In this document: one piece after another, positions 10,517-23,974 of the stretch | Layout of the letters: each line of letters begins with the position of its first letter | How positions within the stretch are numbered: the first letter of the stretch is position 1 | Origin: Eutypa lata | Lineage: Eukaryota; Ascomycota; Sordariomycetes; Xylariales; Diatrypaceae | DNA length: 64,000 nt | Assembly: GCA_022661535.1 (NCBI GenBank) | Contig: JAKULF010000004.1 | Coordinates: forward strand, 5,828,001-5,892,000 | Direction: 5' to 3' | Notes under the pieces: generated by a model | Told to the model about the DNA's origin: nothing | Database searches by the model: none | Seen by the model: only the letters and a program-made list of their open reading frames with translations | Translations under genes and position numbers: made by a program

Positions 10517-12127
10517 ATGGTTGGCCTCAAAGATATCGCCTACTTTGCAGTCCACCCAAATCAACTCCGTGCTATATTACAATGGTAAGATGCCTATCAG
10601 CAAACCCCTTAACTCTCTAGCGTCTTAGACTTGACCTAACGAACATGTATATCCAGGAAACTATGGCACGACCCGGTCCATACCCGCGATCCTTCAAAGG
10701 AGCCAGAAACCCTGAAGTCATGCTTCTACTTTTTGAACCTGACAAGTCGTAGCTTTTCTTCCGTTATCCAGGAGTTGAACCCTGACATGCTTGTACCAAT
10801 CGCTCTTTTCTATCTCGTCTTGAGAGGTCTGGACACAATTGAGGACGACATGACCATTACCGCCCAGAAGAAGGAACCTCTGCTGCGCGAATTCAACAAG
10901 TACATGAAGATCGACGGCTGGACTTTCAAAGAGAATGGCCCTGACGAAAAGGATCGGGAGTTGCTTGTTCACTTCGATGATGTCATCGTGGAGCTGAACA
11001 AGTTGAAGAAGAACTACTACGACATCATTGAGGATATCACCATCAAGATGGGCAATGGCATGGCCGACTACGCTTTGAACGCAGAGTTCAACGCGGACGG
11101 CGTTAAGACGGTAGCACAATATGAGGAATACTGCCATTACGTCGCCGGTCTGGTTGGCGAGGGTCTGACACGTCTATTTGTCGAAGGCAACTATGCGAAC
11201 CCGGCCTTGCTCGAGAGGATGGATCTGACCGAGAGTATGGGCCAGTTCCTACAAAAGACGAATATCATCCGAGACGTGCATGAGGACTTCATCGATAAGC
11301 GCCGTTTCTGGCCGAAGGACGTCTGGAGTAAACATGTCGACAAGTGGGATGATCTATTCGACCCCAAATTCCGCACCCAAGCGCTATATTGCAGCTCTGA
11401 GATGGTACTGAACGCTCTCAGACATGCTGATGAGTGCCTCTTCTATATGGCTGGAATTCGGGAACAAAGCGTCTTTAACTTCGTTGCTATTCCTCAGACC
11501 ATGGCCATTGCGACCCTTGAACTCGTTTTCCAGAACCCCAGGATCTTCGATAGCCATATCAAGATTAGCAAGGGTGATGCATGCTCCCTGATGATGCGCT
11601 CCACGCAGAACCTGCAGATCGTCTGCGGCGTGTTCAGAGAGTATGCTAGGCGGATAGCGAAGAAGAACGACCCGAGGGATCCGCTCTACCTCGAGATCAG
11701 CGCGGCATGTGGCAAGGTTCGTGCCTTATTCTTGACGATGGTGACGTGGCTATACTGATCAAATATGCAGATCGAGCAATTTATCGAGACCCTTTTCCCA
11801 ACCCAGAAAACCCCGGACACCAAGGCCATCGAAGAGGCCAAGAAGGCGGCAGCAGAAGACTCATCCGACTTCTGGGATGCGCTTATGTTGGTTGGCGCCG
11901 TGGTATTGGCGCTAGTGCTCGTTTCTGGACTTATGGTATGGCACTCCTCGAAGTTGCTCCCTTAACAGCTTGTATATTTACTGACATACGAATAGGTTGG
12001 GGGAGCCTACCTTATGGGTGCACGATTTGACATCGTGGGCAAGCAGTTGATGAACATCACGGGCGAAAACACCCCGGCGCCGACTGAGGTGCCGAGTGTC
12101 ACGCCGATAGGTCACGAAGAATTATGA
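10517..12127 (+). CDS. ERG9: Squalene synthase (farnesyl-diphosphate farnesyltransferase)
   Basis: This enzyme condenses two farnesyl diphosphates to squalene at the ER membrane, the first committed step to ergosterol. Exons: 10517-10584, 10657-11716, 11771-11935 and 11996-12127 give 474 aa, the normal fungal length. The start [14 protein letters not shown] fits the family. Visible motifs, in order: the [11 protein letters not shown] helix, the first Asp-rich motif DTIEDD, the [13 protein letters not shown] region, the second Asp-rich motif in [18 protein letters not shown], and the YxxR-like region near [14 protein letters not shown]-terminal membrane helix at about residues 413-431 ([19 protein letters not shown]) anchors the enzyme. 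Intron 3 uses a GTTCGT donor. All joins keep frame and nothing looks broken. Confidence 0.97.
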
Positions 12128-14443
12128 GCGGTGTGTATAATGACCCTTGTATCGTTTGGCGCGGGCGCAGTATCCGTCCCAAACGGATGGGATGTATTGA
12201 TGAATGGAACAGAATAATGTGTGTTTTTTGCGGTGTATGCGTACGTATATGGAACCCGAAGGCCTTGAGTGTACAGAAGGAGAAGACAGGTTATAGGCTA
12301 TCTAGGTCGGGCTGCTCGACGCCTAGCTAATGATGTTTGCTAATATGAAATTAATTTTACGTTCTGGCCGTGGTTTCATGCCTGCCTCCTTGTGTGGTGG
12401 TGGTGATGTTGAAAGAAAAAGAAAGGGAAGGCAAATCAGATGGGGGAAATAAGCACGGATGTCAAATTACAGTTCAGTCTCTACTTTCAATGACTGCGGC
12501 TGTGCCGAGAAGTGCTGATATCGAACACCCATCGCGAGTAGTACCAAGTCCACCGCGGCTTGTAGGCATGCGGCGGCTTATAGGGGTCTCTCTTTTTCTA
12601 AGGAGAGTCCGCCGCCGCGGATCGCGAACATTAATTACTATTACTACCCCTACTTGTTTATCTAACTTTCCTCTGTCCGATCCTGTTGCTCCGTCGTTTT
12701 GCTCTCCTTTGGACAATATCCACTCCTTAGTACTTGAATCGCTGTTATTACTAATGCCATGATATGCGGTCCGGAGTTGAAACCTGGTCTGTGTAGACGA
12801 GATCCTATACCTACGCTTTCGAAACATGGCATATGCAACACAACAACTTCAAGAGGATCAAGGCTCTGCTGTCGTTGGATCAATTAACTGAATCTATCCT
12901 TGTACATAGGATCGCATAGATCCGTATATGGAGTCTATATCCATACATACCAGGAAGTCGTATCATTGAAACCCGCACCGGATCCGCACCACATCACTTA
13001 GACTAGATACTACTACTACATTGTACAAGCCAGTCAGTCAGTCACTCAGTTCCGTCATCGGTATGTGGGAGGGCGATGCGATTGGATGTTTCATGATTTC
13101 TCCAGAGGAACCGCGATTTGCGTACCACTTTGCATGCCGCATGCACGACATCGTCGCCGCCAGCTAACTACATAGTTAGCCTCAGACGTCAGAAAACACG
13201 CGGTGGGGAAAGGGTCTAAGGGTGAACAAGGGATCCCCCGGCGCTACGCCTCGTCCAGCGCTGTCTCAGTTTCATCATTTAACTACCATGACCCTTGCTT
13301 TGCGGTGATTTCCTTTTGCATGCACTCTTCTGTACAATACAATACGTACATACCCTGACAGCCCTAACTTCCAGTGTAGCAACAACGGCTATTCTTTTTT
13401 TCCACCGCTATGTTCTAGGCAGGTAGATTAGGTAGATAGATAACTAATACGTTAGTTGGTGATTACATATCCAAAATTGAGTACTCCTTTTCAATGTCAG
13501 AGTTGTCTTATACATGATCTATAATCTGCTGAGCAAGTAAGGACACATGCATCCATACCTATATCGGAGGGCGGGTGGATGGCGGCTGGTTACCACCATA
13601 TGTCGCATTCACACCCGCCCACACATACATATCTGCATGCACATGTAAGATGAGGATGCGGCACATGAGGCTCTTCAGCGCCACATTACATTCCTCGACA
13701 TCGATATCTGCGTTAGTATAACTACATAGATGCACAACGTGTCCCCTGTCTTGTCTATCGTATCGGAAGCATTCCTTTTCAAGGCTTACTTACATACATA
13801 CCTTCTCCCGACAACGGGCATGCATCGGTAGAACTCGCAGAGAAGGTAATGATATTCATCGCATGGGATGAGCATTTTAGTTCGTATGTACGTTTGCATT
13901 CCTATGTAGCTCATGCAGCAAAAAATAAAAAAGCTACACCTCTTGGATGAAAAATTGCTATATACAATGGAAGGGGGGAGCAGGCAGCTGAGGGACAATC
14001 TCAGCGAACGATGCCAAGCCAGCGGGGCTGTTTTCCCTTTCTCAATAGCTCGTCCTAAAGCCATTCACAAATATATGCCCATGAACGATGTTATGTATAG
14101 TGCGCGCTCGCTGAAAAAAACCACGTCTATATGGCCAAAACAGATGTATGTCTTAAATAGAAGGGATGGCGGACACGACGGCCCGCTTCGGATGGCGCAA
14201 GAACCGGATATATCCGCGGCTATTAACATAATGGGAAGCGCTTCCTTTGCTCGCTTTATTTCCAAAACCCGTGAGACAAAGCATTCAAAACCCACGTTAG
14301 CAGCCAATATGCTTTTCCTCCCAAAACCCAACCACTATGCAAGTCGCGAGGTCACGGGGCGTCTTATTTTTTTTTCCAAGGCGAGCGAAGGCGGGTGAGT
14401 CCCCAGTATGATTTGATGAAGAAAGAAGCGTTTCGAAGGAGCC
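12128..14443. other. Gene-poor spacer
   Basis: About 2.3 kb between squalene synthase (+) and the subtilisin (-), which converge. It has short tandem CAGT units near 13030-13045 and several CCTAGG/TACATA-rich patches. Overlapping ORFs on both strands at about 13.9-14.4 kb have no recognisable domain and exclude each other, so neither is called. Confidence 0.5.
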
Positions 14444-15938
14444 CTACTGGCCGCTGCCGTTGTTGGCAATGACGTCGGTGGTGCCCTGGGCAACGCCGCC
14501 AACAGCCGCGCCCGTGGCGCCGCCGAGCTCCTTTAATCGGTCGGAGACGGCAGTCACGTCGGTGATGCCCTCGAGGGACATGATGTAAGCAGCGAGACCA
14601 GCGACGTGGGGAGATGCTGGAAATATTGTTAGCCTTTGTATGATTATGATTGTACAGAATATAATAATAATAGGGTGAAGAAAAGGGAATTTAAAAAAAA
14701 AAAAAAAAAAAAAACTCACCCATGGAGGTACCGCTCAGGACCTCGCTGGCGCTGTTGCTGGTGATGCCGACGGACTCGACGTCCACACCAGGAGCGAAGA
14801 TGTCGACGTCGGCGCCGAAGTTGCTGAACGAGGCCATCTGGTCGTTGGTCTGGTCGATGGCGCCGACGGTGATGGCGTTGGGCGCCGAGGCGGGGCTGAC
14901 GTTGGCGGCGTTCTGGGCTTCGTTGCCGGCGGCCACAACGGGCACGACACCGGCCTTGGCGATGGCCTCGACGGCTGAGTTGATGGCGCGCGACTTGGGT
15001 CCGCCTAGGGACATGTTCATCACGGCCTTGCCGGCCCGGTTGGTCTGCGCCGCGTTGTCCGCCACGAACTGCAGGCCCTGGAGCACACCGGCGTTGCTGC
15101 CACCTCCGCTGGCGTCCAGGACCTTGACGCCGATCAGGTTGGCCTTCTTGGCTACGCCGAATGTCGCCCCGCCGATCGTACCCGCCACGTGCGAGCCGTG
15201 GCCATTTTCGTCAGTGTCCTATGTGTCGAGGTGGGTTAGCTTTTTTCCCCCCCATCTTCACTTATGTGGAGGTCGGGATATTCGTAGGCAGTTAGGTGGT
15301 AATCTACTTACGACATTGTTAACGGCGTTGAAGGCAAGCTTAGCGCGGCCCTGGAACTCGTCGTGCGTGGTCAGGATGCCCGTGTCGACGATGTACGCGG
15401 TGATGCCCTCGCCGGCGGTGTCGTCGAAGACGTAGCCAGCCGTGCCGGCCTCGGCGTGGCTTATCCGGGCCAGGCCGTTGGGGGCGTTGTTCTGCTGCTG
15501 GAGGGCGGAGGCCTTGACGTACGTGTTGGCCTCGACGTAGGAGACCATGGACTCGGCGTTGATGGAGTTCATCATGAGGTCGTCGGCGTCGAGGGCCATG
15601 GCGCGCCACCCGCTCATCTTGAACGTGTTGACCGCCGTGGACAGCGTCCGCCCGTCGAGCGACCGCTTGTTCAGGTTGCGCTTGGCGATCGTCGTCTTCA
15701 CCGACAGCTGGTGCGTGTCGATGTCGTCGTCGCTGAACGTGTTGTTGTACACCACGATGTACGAGTTCGGCACGATGTCCGCATCCTGGGCGTCGATGTT
15801 GTCGATGAAGACGCCCAGGCCCGCTCCGGGCTGCTTCGCGGCCGCCGCTTGTGTGGATGCCGGCTGGAAAGGAGCGGCTTGTGTTGTGAAAGCGAGGGCA
15901 GCCAAGCTGGCAAAGATCGTCGTGAATTTAGGAGCCAT
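14444..15938 (-). CDS. Secreted subtilisin-like serine protease (peptidase S8, proteinase K type)
   Basis: This is an extracellular protease made as a pre-pro-enzyme. Exons: 15938-15312, 15218-14720 and 14616-14444, giving 432 aa. Residues 1-21 are a signal peptide (hydrophobic [12 protein letters not shown], then APFQPA). Residues about 55-145 look like an inhibitor I9 propeptide ([18 protein letters not shown] ... [10 protein letters not shown]). The catalytic triad is visible: Asp185 in AYIVDTGI, His216 in NGHGSHVAG and Ser374 in SGTSM. The substrate-binding stretch is [18 protein letters not shown]. Intron 2 splits the codon right after the catalytic SGTSM and carries a 23-nt homopolymer next to its GTGAGT donor. 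The gene is distinctly GC-rich compared with its flanks, which is common for secreted fungal proteases. Confidence 0.95.
14692..14714. repeat. Poly(A) run (poly-U in transcript) inside subtilisin intron 2
   Basis: A homopolymer of about 23 A on the plus strand lies immediately downstream of the GTGAGT donor on the coding strand, making an unusually long U tract in the intron. Confidence 0.9.
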
Positions 15939-16559
15939 CTTGAACCAAAAAAAGAGACTTTGGAATTTTTAATTTTAATTTTTTGGACGTTTGACTGGAT
16001 GTGGAATCCTCCTCCTCTTGTGCCAGACAATTCGGGGGTAGTCTAAACCGGTAATGTGATGCCGCTTTTAATATGCAAAATAACAGTCAAACGAAAGACT
16101 TCGAAAAGAAGATGCTTGGTGGAAAGCAGAATAGGACTTGAGGGGAAATAAGAGCACTGCTCAAAAGTTACAGGAAAGTCGTTGAAGGGAATGGAACTGA
16201 TAAGTGACAATCGAAGGTGTTAGTTTGGGTAAGTAATTATCGGAGGCAAGAAAATGAGTTAAGCCGTCAACGATAAAAATCAATCGAAATTGTAGATCAG
16301 CTACCAGGCTACCACCAAACAAAGTGTAGAAAAGAATAAAAATAAAGCGGCTTTTACTGGAAAGATCAACCACGAAAGAGAGGGCTGAAAGTACAATGAG
16401 AGGGAGACAAAGAGGGAAGAAGACAATGAAGACTGGGCGCTCTCCCGCACTTTTTAAAGATGGTGAAATCGCTTGTAACTATTCTGCTACCCTTGGCCAC
16501 TAATTACTGGGAAGATCAACCCTATCCAGGGGCAACGGTAACCCTGCATCTTAATTCGT
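15939..16559. other. Upstream region of the subtilisin gene
   Basis: About 600 bp with the likely promoter and leader of the minus-strand protease. No motif stands out. Confidence 0.4.
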
Positions 16560-17015
16560 ACATCGAAGATCTTAAAAAGCTTCTACAACCCACATCGGCA
16601 AGCATCAAAGATGGCCTAAGATAGCTTGATGAGAGTTCCCGCAATTGGTATTGTATAGGTCCATTGCATCGAATAATTGGTCGTCGTTCGTAACAGGGGG
16701 AAGCCTTTTGCCGCCAAGTCAAACGTTCCAGCCCCTGGACCGCACCGTAGATCCACAATGCACGGGGAAATAACTGGGGACATACCTGTTTGAACCCCAG
16801 ACGTGGACTTGTTAGAAACGGACTGAGTGCATTTGATATATTAATATAACTAGAAAGCGAGTTGTTGTATTGTAAACAAGCTTTACATGCCCTCTTTGGA
16901 ATCACGGCGCCATTCGTCATCTCTGGAGGTAGTCGTCAGCAGCCAAGGGAAACTGTAAACGATGATCGACCACACCTCCGAAGAACTCGGCTCGGTCCTC
17001 GGGAGCCATGCTCAT
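16560..17015 (-). pseudogene. Probable relic of a class I methyltransferase-like gene
   Basis: Reading down the minus strand, an ATG at 17015 opens a protein-like stretch (MSMAPEDRAEFFGGVVDHRL, then QFPLAADDYLQR) that hits a stop. Further on, in another frame, near 16760-16710, comes IVDLRCGPGAGTFDLAAKGF, an excellent match to the SAM-binding motif I (VDxGxGxG) of class I methyltransferases, with Arg in place of the expected first Gly. Stops follow within a short distance in every frame I tried, and no intron set repairs the whole. I infer a decayed gene. The identity beyond 'methyltransferase-like' is unknown, and the two stretches may not belong together. Confidence 0.4.
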
Positions 17016-20000
17016 GATAGAGCATTATGTTATCACGCTTATAGTTAATACATGGTCCAGGTGGAGAGGAACTGGGTAAAAAGTGAAAGGAGGCTGAATT
17101 GCGGCTCATGTCCTCCTGATTACCTAATTCGGTTATCGTATTGTGAGATTCACCTTAGGCAGGAGCCCCTTCTAATCTCGCAACACATAACGTCAACTCT
17201 AGACCTGACTTAAAGAGTAATAAAGCCGTAGCCTCAACTTCTAGAATACCACGTTATGAAGGACATGCTGAGACAAAGCTGAACGAATATGTTAAGGAGC
17301 ATGGTCAGTCGCACCATTGACCAGCTTGAACACTATCTCCGTAAACTACGACGGCCTTAGGCAGGTAGTCTAGGATGCAAATAGCACTGTTTGGAGAGCT
17401 AATAACGCTTTGGTTTCTATGTTGGGAATGGCTCCAGGGACCAGGACAACCTACGCTTGCTTGCCTTGCAAGACTCCCCGGCGAAACATTCGATTTCAGA
17501 ACTAGGGTCGTCTGCGATTTAGGGACGGCGTAACTATTGTACAATACGAAATGAAATATAAGCGCAACAGGGTCGGTCTGGTATCTCCAGATGAATGGTA
17601 GCAATTTGCACTTGTGTCGAACTATAGGCCGATTAACAGACCCGGGAGTGCTTAAAGATCCCAAGTTCCGTGATCCGAGATCAAGATTAGAAGCCGATCA
17701 TCTGTGAGAGGCTCTTAACAACGCCTCAAGAGTGCATCTTTGATTGTGAATAATTGCCTAGGTAGCTGAAGGGCATGTTCCCTATTGCACACAAGGCAGA
17801 AAGTAATAAATCACCTATCTAATGTGGACCCCACAGTTAAGAAACCGAAAAAGCCCCCACCAATTTCAAACTGGAGGGGCGTTTCACTTTTCGTAATTCC
17901 TGATTGGTTCATCTATAAAATTGGACCTGGTGAAACGACAAAGCAGCGCCATTGGGATTTGAGGACAAGAGACACTGTTTTTACATATTAGCGACATGAT
18001 CCCCCCCTATACTTCACACGTGTGTGGTATGTTCCTCACGGCTTCGATTGCAGAAGTTCCACGTATAGAATCGCCGAGACAAACAAATCTAGGATTGTTC
18101 AGTCACACATGGAGTAGATTACCAGGTATAAGATAAAACATGAGCGAAGTCTACTGCTACGTCCCATGTGCGCTTACAAACGATCTGCCTAAAGAGTCGA
18201 GGTAGACGAGATATATCAAAGGATCTAAACGAGCTTCACATCCTGCCCACGTTACCAGCTCCCACATTCTCTACAGTTGGTTTCATTGAGCTGAGAATGG
18301 AAGCTCGCCAACTAGTTACGTAGCATGCTCCGTGAGATGCAAGAGAAATGGATAAAGCCAGTTACTCTTGGCTGGTTTGTAGAACTTGTTGGTCTTTGAA
18401 AGCACCTCAAAGATTACGATTATCCACAGTAGGTTCCGCCTAGTCCTTAAGTTACTGAAATAGATAACCTTTACTTGTTCTACATAGAGGTAATAATACG
18501 GTTAAGCTCTCTGGATGAAGAAGACTCCATAGCATTTATAGGAAATTCTATAATTGAGTAAACCAATGTTTGAAGCTCTGCCAAGGAGCTGATGGCGAAG
18601 GCACGGGTGTAGGTAGGTAACACAAGGCCGTTCCTAAGAGAGCCACATAAGCTAAAGATTAGTTGCATTCTGGATCGATCAGGATCAAGCTAGAATGCTT
18701 AAATCCATCATCTTCCTATTTATAGACCTAGTGATAGTAGGTACTTACATATTTTAGAAACTCCCTTCTTGAAGCCGGGATCAGAAACATGCAACTCTCT
18801 GGCTGCGTGATGGGCAGCCATGACAGCTGATAGTTGAGTATTCAAAGCATTGCAACTACGTAGAACGAGCTGGTTGCCTATACTTGCTAGTGGTGCTTAC
18901 GTGGAAGCTGACTCGGGACAGTTATATTTCGAGTCAGCATGTCTCATTGAACCATCAAAGAAGGCTCAATGACTAACTAGCTTGAATGCTTGGATTGTGC
19001 TCACGAATAGTTCGACCCACATGCCGAGTATGGGCGTTTGGTCTTCATGTAGGTAACTACTCAGCTACTCTAGAGGCTAGAGCTCTAGGTAGATGCTATG
19101 TTGCGCAGCGCTTCAACTTAGTGGCCATGACGTACCTATTTAGGAGTTGAAGCTGATAAAGTCATCTCTTTCTGGCACATAAGGCATGATGAGTATAAAG
19201 CTCATGTCAAATATTTCAGACAGTGGTTATATATATATAACCAATCAGGTAGTGGCCGCAATATAAATACATGTCCATCTTAACATTGAAACGGAGGCGC
19301 CCTAGCTTTGCCTTATACTTTAGTATTATATGCCTATATGCATGCAATTCCGATGCGACCCACCACAATGTAAGACTGCAAAATAGGTGACGATTGGTTT
19401 CTCTCTAGCGGCAGCCACCGTTGGTGTTATAGCATAGCTAACGAGTGAGAAACGGGTGCAGATTATTACAAAGCAAGAGTAATAAGTGATATTGTGGCTT
19501 GCAGTTCGCAGAATATTGAATGATTTGACCAGATATGTAGCATCATCCCTATATCGGGACCATAAGGCGCGGCACAGTGCCTCATCCCAGACCAGCACCT
19601 TACATACATATGTACAATACACAGACGAAAAATCTTCTCACATACATGCCGTTTCCATATTGGTAGATGAATATCCGGCGTTGAACTGGTCCTATACTAT
19701 GCACATGTAACTAGGATGTTAGTAGACTTTAGAGATAATGACGTTGAGAGGGAAAGAGCAAGCGTCTTTTGATAAGCGCATAGTACCTAGCTGGTGGCCT
19801 GCTTTCTGGGACAAACATTGAAGGTACTGAGTAGTTAGTATATTACTTAAATAAAAGCGATAGAAGCATTCTAGAAACCTCTACTAGGCACCTCAACGAA
19901 TGTATGTGTATATAATTCCATTTTGTAGTCAATATGCATGTATTGCTTATGCCTAAGTTCAACCAAATATTACCTACATGTAGCTATGGATCTTATCGTA

Positions 20001-20982
20001 ATAACCCAGATAGAGATGGACCCTTATGTATTATGTTTCATTGGCCAACTACATGCATATAATCTAAGGTGTCAGTCATCAGATACCAATAACTACATAC
20101 CTCCTAAGTGGGTGGTGCTGCAACACATTAACGTTAGTGATGAACTTATGGCACCATGGTAACCGTACCTAGGTAATGAAAGAATTCAGGTTTTGTCTAC
20201 ATACATACTACTCTAGATCTCTTTTCCCATCACAAATAACAAAAATAAAGTACATATGTTATCACGTGTACATATGTTGATACATTAACTACATCTTGAA
20301 GATTACGTCGATATTTCCTATTAGTATCAAACAACAATTACTTTATTCCTACTACTTCCTTTAGTTAAGAGTTAGAAGGTAACTAGATCAAAAGACGCTG
20401 GACCCTTTCTAAGATCGGAAAGATCCACCAAAATTACTTGACTTATCAAACCCAAACCCCAAATTGCAGCCCGGTACCCGCTCCTTGCGTGCGTTGCGTT
20501 GCGTCGACTTAACATTCCTTCATTTGATTTGATTCTTAACATCTTTCACTGGAACGAGCCACTCCTCGACGAACACGCGACCAACACGACAACCAGTCGT
20601 CGTCCCGACCCGAATATCCAAACCCGACTACGGCCTGATAACATTTACAACCTGACCACGACGATTTGGCAGCACTGGGCCTGAATTTCCGAGTTTTAGT
20701 CTTTTCTGTCTTATCTCAACAACTCTTTCGCATCTCGTCGACTCGTTTTCGGCGGCATTAAGATCCCTTCGAAACCACCTTCCACACCTACACACGCTCC
20801 CACGCACCCACGTACCCACGCACGCGCACACATATATGCATACGGACTCTACGTTTATTGCAGTCTACGACTCTACAACTACTACCAACATTTTCTCAAT
20901 AAACACACATTTCGGTCGAGTCTCATCTTATCTGTCATGAACATCGGGTCTGGACAAGCTAGAGTCTAATCCAGCCAGACAG
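17016..20982. other. Long gene-poor region
   Basis: Nearly 4 kb with only short ORFs lacking domains, start context or splice logic. Composition is A+T-leaning with scattered CCTAGG and TACATA motifs. The last 500 bp, up to 20982, are pyrimidine-rich and resemble a long promoter and 5' UTR of the F-box gene. Confidence 0.5.
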
Positions 20983-22889
20983 ATGATTATGGGTGTTAGG
21001 GAAACTGCATCAACCCATGATGGCGATGTTATCATCTCCAGTTCTTTCGATGCTCACCCTCCTTCCCCCTCTCAACCCCAGGCTAGACATGCACATGCGA
21101 TGGATCATTACCTACAGAGAGAAATGTCATTAGACCGTCATAGTCGTGGGGAAGAAGATGAGGGAACGGCGACAGTGGAAATTGCTGCTATCATGACAAC
21201 AGCATCAACCCCAGTTACGCCCGGTCCATTCAGTCCTCCTCTAGACCAGCCGAAAGCTTCCGAGTTCATACCTCCTACACGTCCCAGCAGTACACCTTTC
21301 CCCAATGCGCAACAGGGCCAGACAGATATCCGATGCTTGACATGCCATCCCGATTGTTTCGCCGAAGATGATTGTCTAGTTACCCATCACGTTTCTACGC
21401 TTCCCGCAGAAACACCTTCCAGATTGACACTCGACAAATTGCCTGCCGAAATTCACGAGTGCATCCTAGACCATCTGTTCGGCTATCGCGTATCACCGAC
21501 CTCACCAAGCTCCCTCAACGTTCCTAGCGTGAACGCTCGCAGTTGGAGCACCGCTCTGAGGCATTCGAGACGAAGAGAGCTGTCTGACCTGGCCTTCGTT
21601 AGCCCATTATGGAGGGATTTAGTTCAGGAACGCCTATATCGGCACATCAAACTCAAGGCTACTGTGGACGGTGTGAACGAAGTCATGTCTTTCTTTGCGC
21701 GCCACCTTCATCTTCGGACGTATGTGAAGCACATCGAGATCTGGTTTCCTGTCTTTCAGCCTAAGTTTCATCCAATCATCCCAGGTGATACTTCGCTCGC
21801 CCTGCCCACCGTATCCCCCGAAGGTATTGCAAGTGCCACATATGCTTTACCTACTGATAATGCGACATTGGAAGAGGTCTTCTACCTTGTGAGCACGGCA
21901 CTCCCCGAGGTCCGAGTTATGACACTAGAAGGTGGTGAGAGAAAGAAAGCCCCTCATGTCAGATTCACACTTCCGACACGGGAACCACGATGTCTACCGG
22001 GAATTCCATCAGTTGAGACCCTTATTATCAAGGGTCAATGGAATATCATTAGATCAGGCAAGGATTGGAATGCCATCTCTCGGGCGCTACCTAATTTGGA
22101 AGAGTGGCATGGCACATATGCTAAGCCCAAGTCAAAGAGTTATCTTAGCATGGCAGGTATTCTCGACGTTCTTGATCCCAAAGTCACAAGGCTCAACCTA
22201 TGTCTTGAGTGTGACTATCGACGTGAAATGACTTGTCCACCTTATTATCTGAAGGTCTGCGAACAAATTCACTGGTGCGAGAAGATGGCCAAGGCGGCTA
22301 GCAGTCTGGAACATTTGTCATATACTGGACGAGTTTGCCATGGCTTCTTTGACATCCTTGCCAAGTACTCGAACCCTCGGACGACTAGACTCAAGACTAT
22401 TGACCTGACTGTCAAAAACTGCTGTCGAAAGAACGCCCAGTGGAACGAATCTGGGTCAGGTATTACCGACATGCATTTCATCAATGCTTTCGAGCAACTT
22501 GTTCTGGCTGGCATCCGCTCTTTGGAACGTCTCAAGTCCGTAGAGCTATTGAGGATCAGATACGTTGATCTAGGTATGCTTGCTAATCCTTGATGAAGAC
22601 TCCGTATGGTTTATTAACTGAATATCTAGACTCTCCTGTTCCGCCACTAAATCCGTACTTCATCATCCACGAGGGATGGTGTTCTGGCGTCTGGAGTGAC
22701 CTCATTGTAGCGGAATTAAATCGCGTACGACCAGACATCCGCTTCGAAGAAATGGTGGAAAGCTTTGGTGAAGTGGGCTACAACAAGGAAGGTCGTTTGG
22801 TTATCAGCCCGGATTTTCCGAAATCGAGGGTTCTTTCACTCAAGCTAGCAAATTACGCTATGCTCTCAGGAGGAATCACTATCATGTGA
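20983..22889 (+). CDS. F-box-like protein of unknown target
   Basis: Probable substrate-recognition subunit of an SCF ubiquitin ligase. Exons: 20983-22573 and 22630-22889, with a 56-nt intron (GTATGC donor, ATCTAG acceptor) whose phase joins DL to DSPVPP, giving 616 aa. Residues 1-140 are low-complexity (Pro, Ser, His) and probably disordered. An F-box-like helix set starts at LDKLPAEIHECILDHLFGY, about residue 150, and continues with LSDLAFVSPLWRDLVQERLYRHI. The rest contains spaced hydrophobic segments but no clear LRR or WD repeat. A second Met at codon 3 is an equally good start. Without the intron the frame stops six codons after the donor, but the downstream exon is clearly coding (FIIHEGWCSGVWSDLIVAEL). 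Confidence 0.75.
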
Positions 22890-23974
22890 ACACACTGTTC
22901 AAAATAACCCAGCATCATACCGCTCCAACACGTAGAGCATACATACGACATTGCATAACAACTAAACGCATCAAGCAACATAAGGGAAGCATACTGGGGA
23001 AGCATTCTAGCTAGTGCTTTGGACACTAGGTTAGATGGGGCTCTTTCAGATTGACTCGTCTTAATTGGATGAGGATCCGGTGGCTTTTCGGCGTTTCGAG
23101 AGAACCACGGGAAACTAAAGAGAGAGGTTGGAGAAGAATACGGCGTCCAACGGCGTGAAAACGGAGTTAGGAGGGAGGGGAGGAAACATCCTTTTTAAGA
23201 TCATCTGCTGCAGACGGTATATTCGCCCAGCTTTGGATGGCATTAGGATCTGTTTTATGGCATCTTTCTCTTCTTTTTCTTTCTGGCAACCCGCGCTCGA
23301 TGTGCTAGTCGGGTTGGTTTTTATTTTCTCTTCTGTCTTTTATCTTTGAAGGCGTGCAATACCCGAGTTGCGATGATTGGTTCTGCAAGGCGCTTTCTTT
23401 CTTCTCTCTTCCTTTTGGCCCTTTTTAAGTTCTTTTGGGGACTTCTATACTGAGGTCTTATGATGATAGATAATGTACATATGGAAAATATGACCATACC
23501 TGCCTACTCAATGAAGTCGCTCCTGATGCAGCTGCTTACACAGTTGAATGTGATTTTGCCTATACATTCTAACCGTAGTAACATGATCTGAGATTATACC
23601 CAAATTAGTTCGGTCGGCCCAATAGTGCTTTACAGTGTTCGGCCTTCGACCTCGCAACTATTACTATATGTGAAAGCTGAGAAACCCATAGAAGCACAAT
23701 GGTACTGGGATGTTGTATCAACGCAGGAAGATGTAGTAAGATCGTGGGGATAGCATCTATGGCATATTTTCTTAGGTTCACACACAAAGCATGACATGAA
23801 CATACATATGAACACACTGCCCTAGTTTATCTCTAGATCTACCACTGCGTTCCACGCATTTGATATATAATCAATCCTATGTATCTCACCAGCAGAGTTT
23901 GTTTTCGTACAACAACGTACTAAGTTAACTCTCTATGCCATCCTAATAACCACCACTTAGCCAATCGGTTTCAG
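22890..23974. other. Intergenic region between convergent genes
   Basis: 3' flanks of the F-box gene (+) and the GPI mannosyltransferase (-). It includes a T-rich stretch at about 23260-23430. No gene is supported. Confidence 0.5.

Noticed and set aside
13913..14398. 161-codon plus-strand ORF overlapping an 88-codon minus-strand ORF
   Set aside because: There is no recognisable domain, it ends next to a T run, and the antisense ORF is equally plausible; it probably lies in the 3' region of the subtilisin gene.
15363..16046. 227-codon plus-strand ORF antisense to the subtilisin
   Set aside because: It is a shadow of the GC-rich coding strand; the V/D/G-rich composition mirrors the protease codons.
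17305..17664. 119-codon minus-strand ORF
   Set aside because: No domain, no splice partners, and it sits in a gene-poor stretch.
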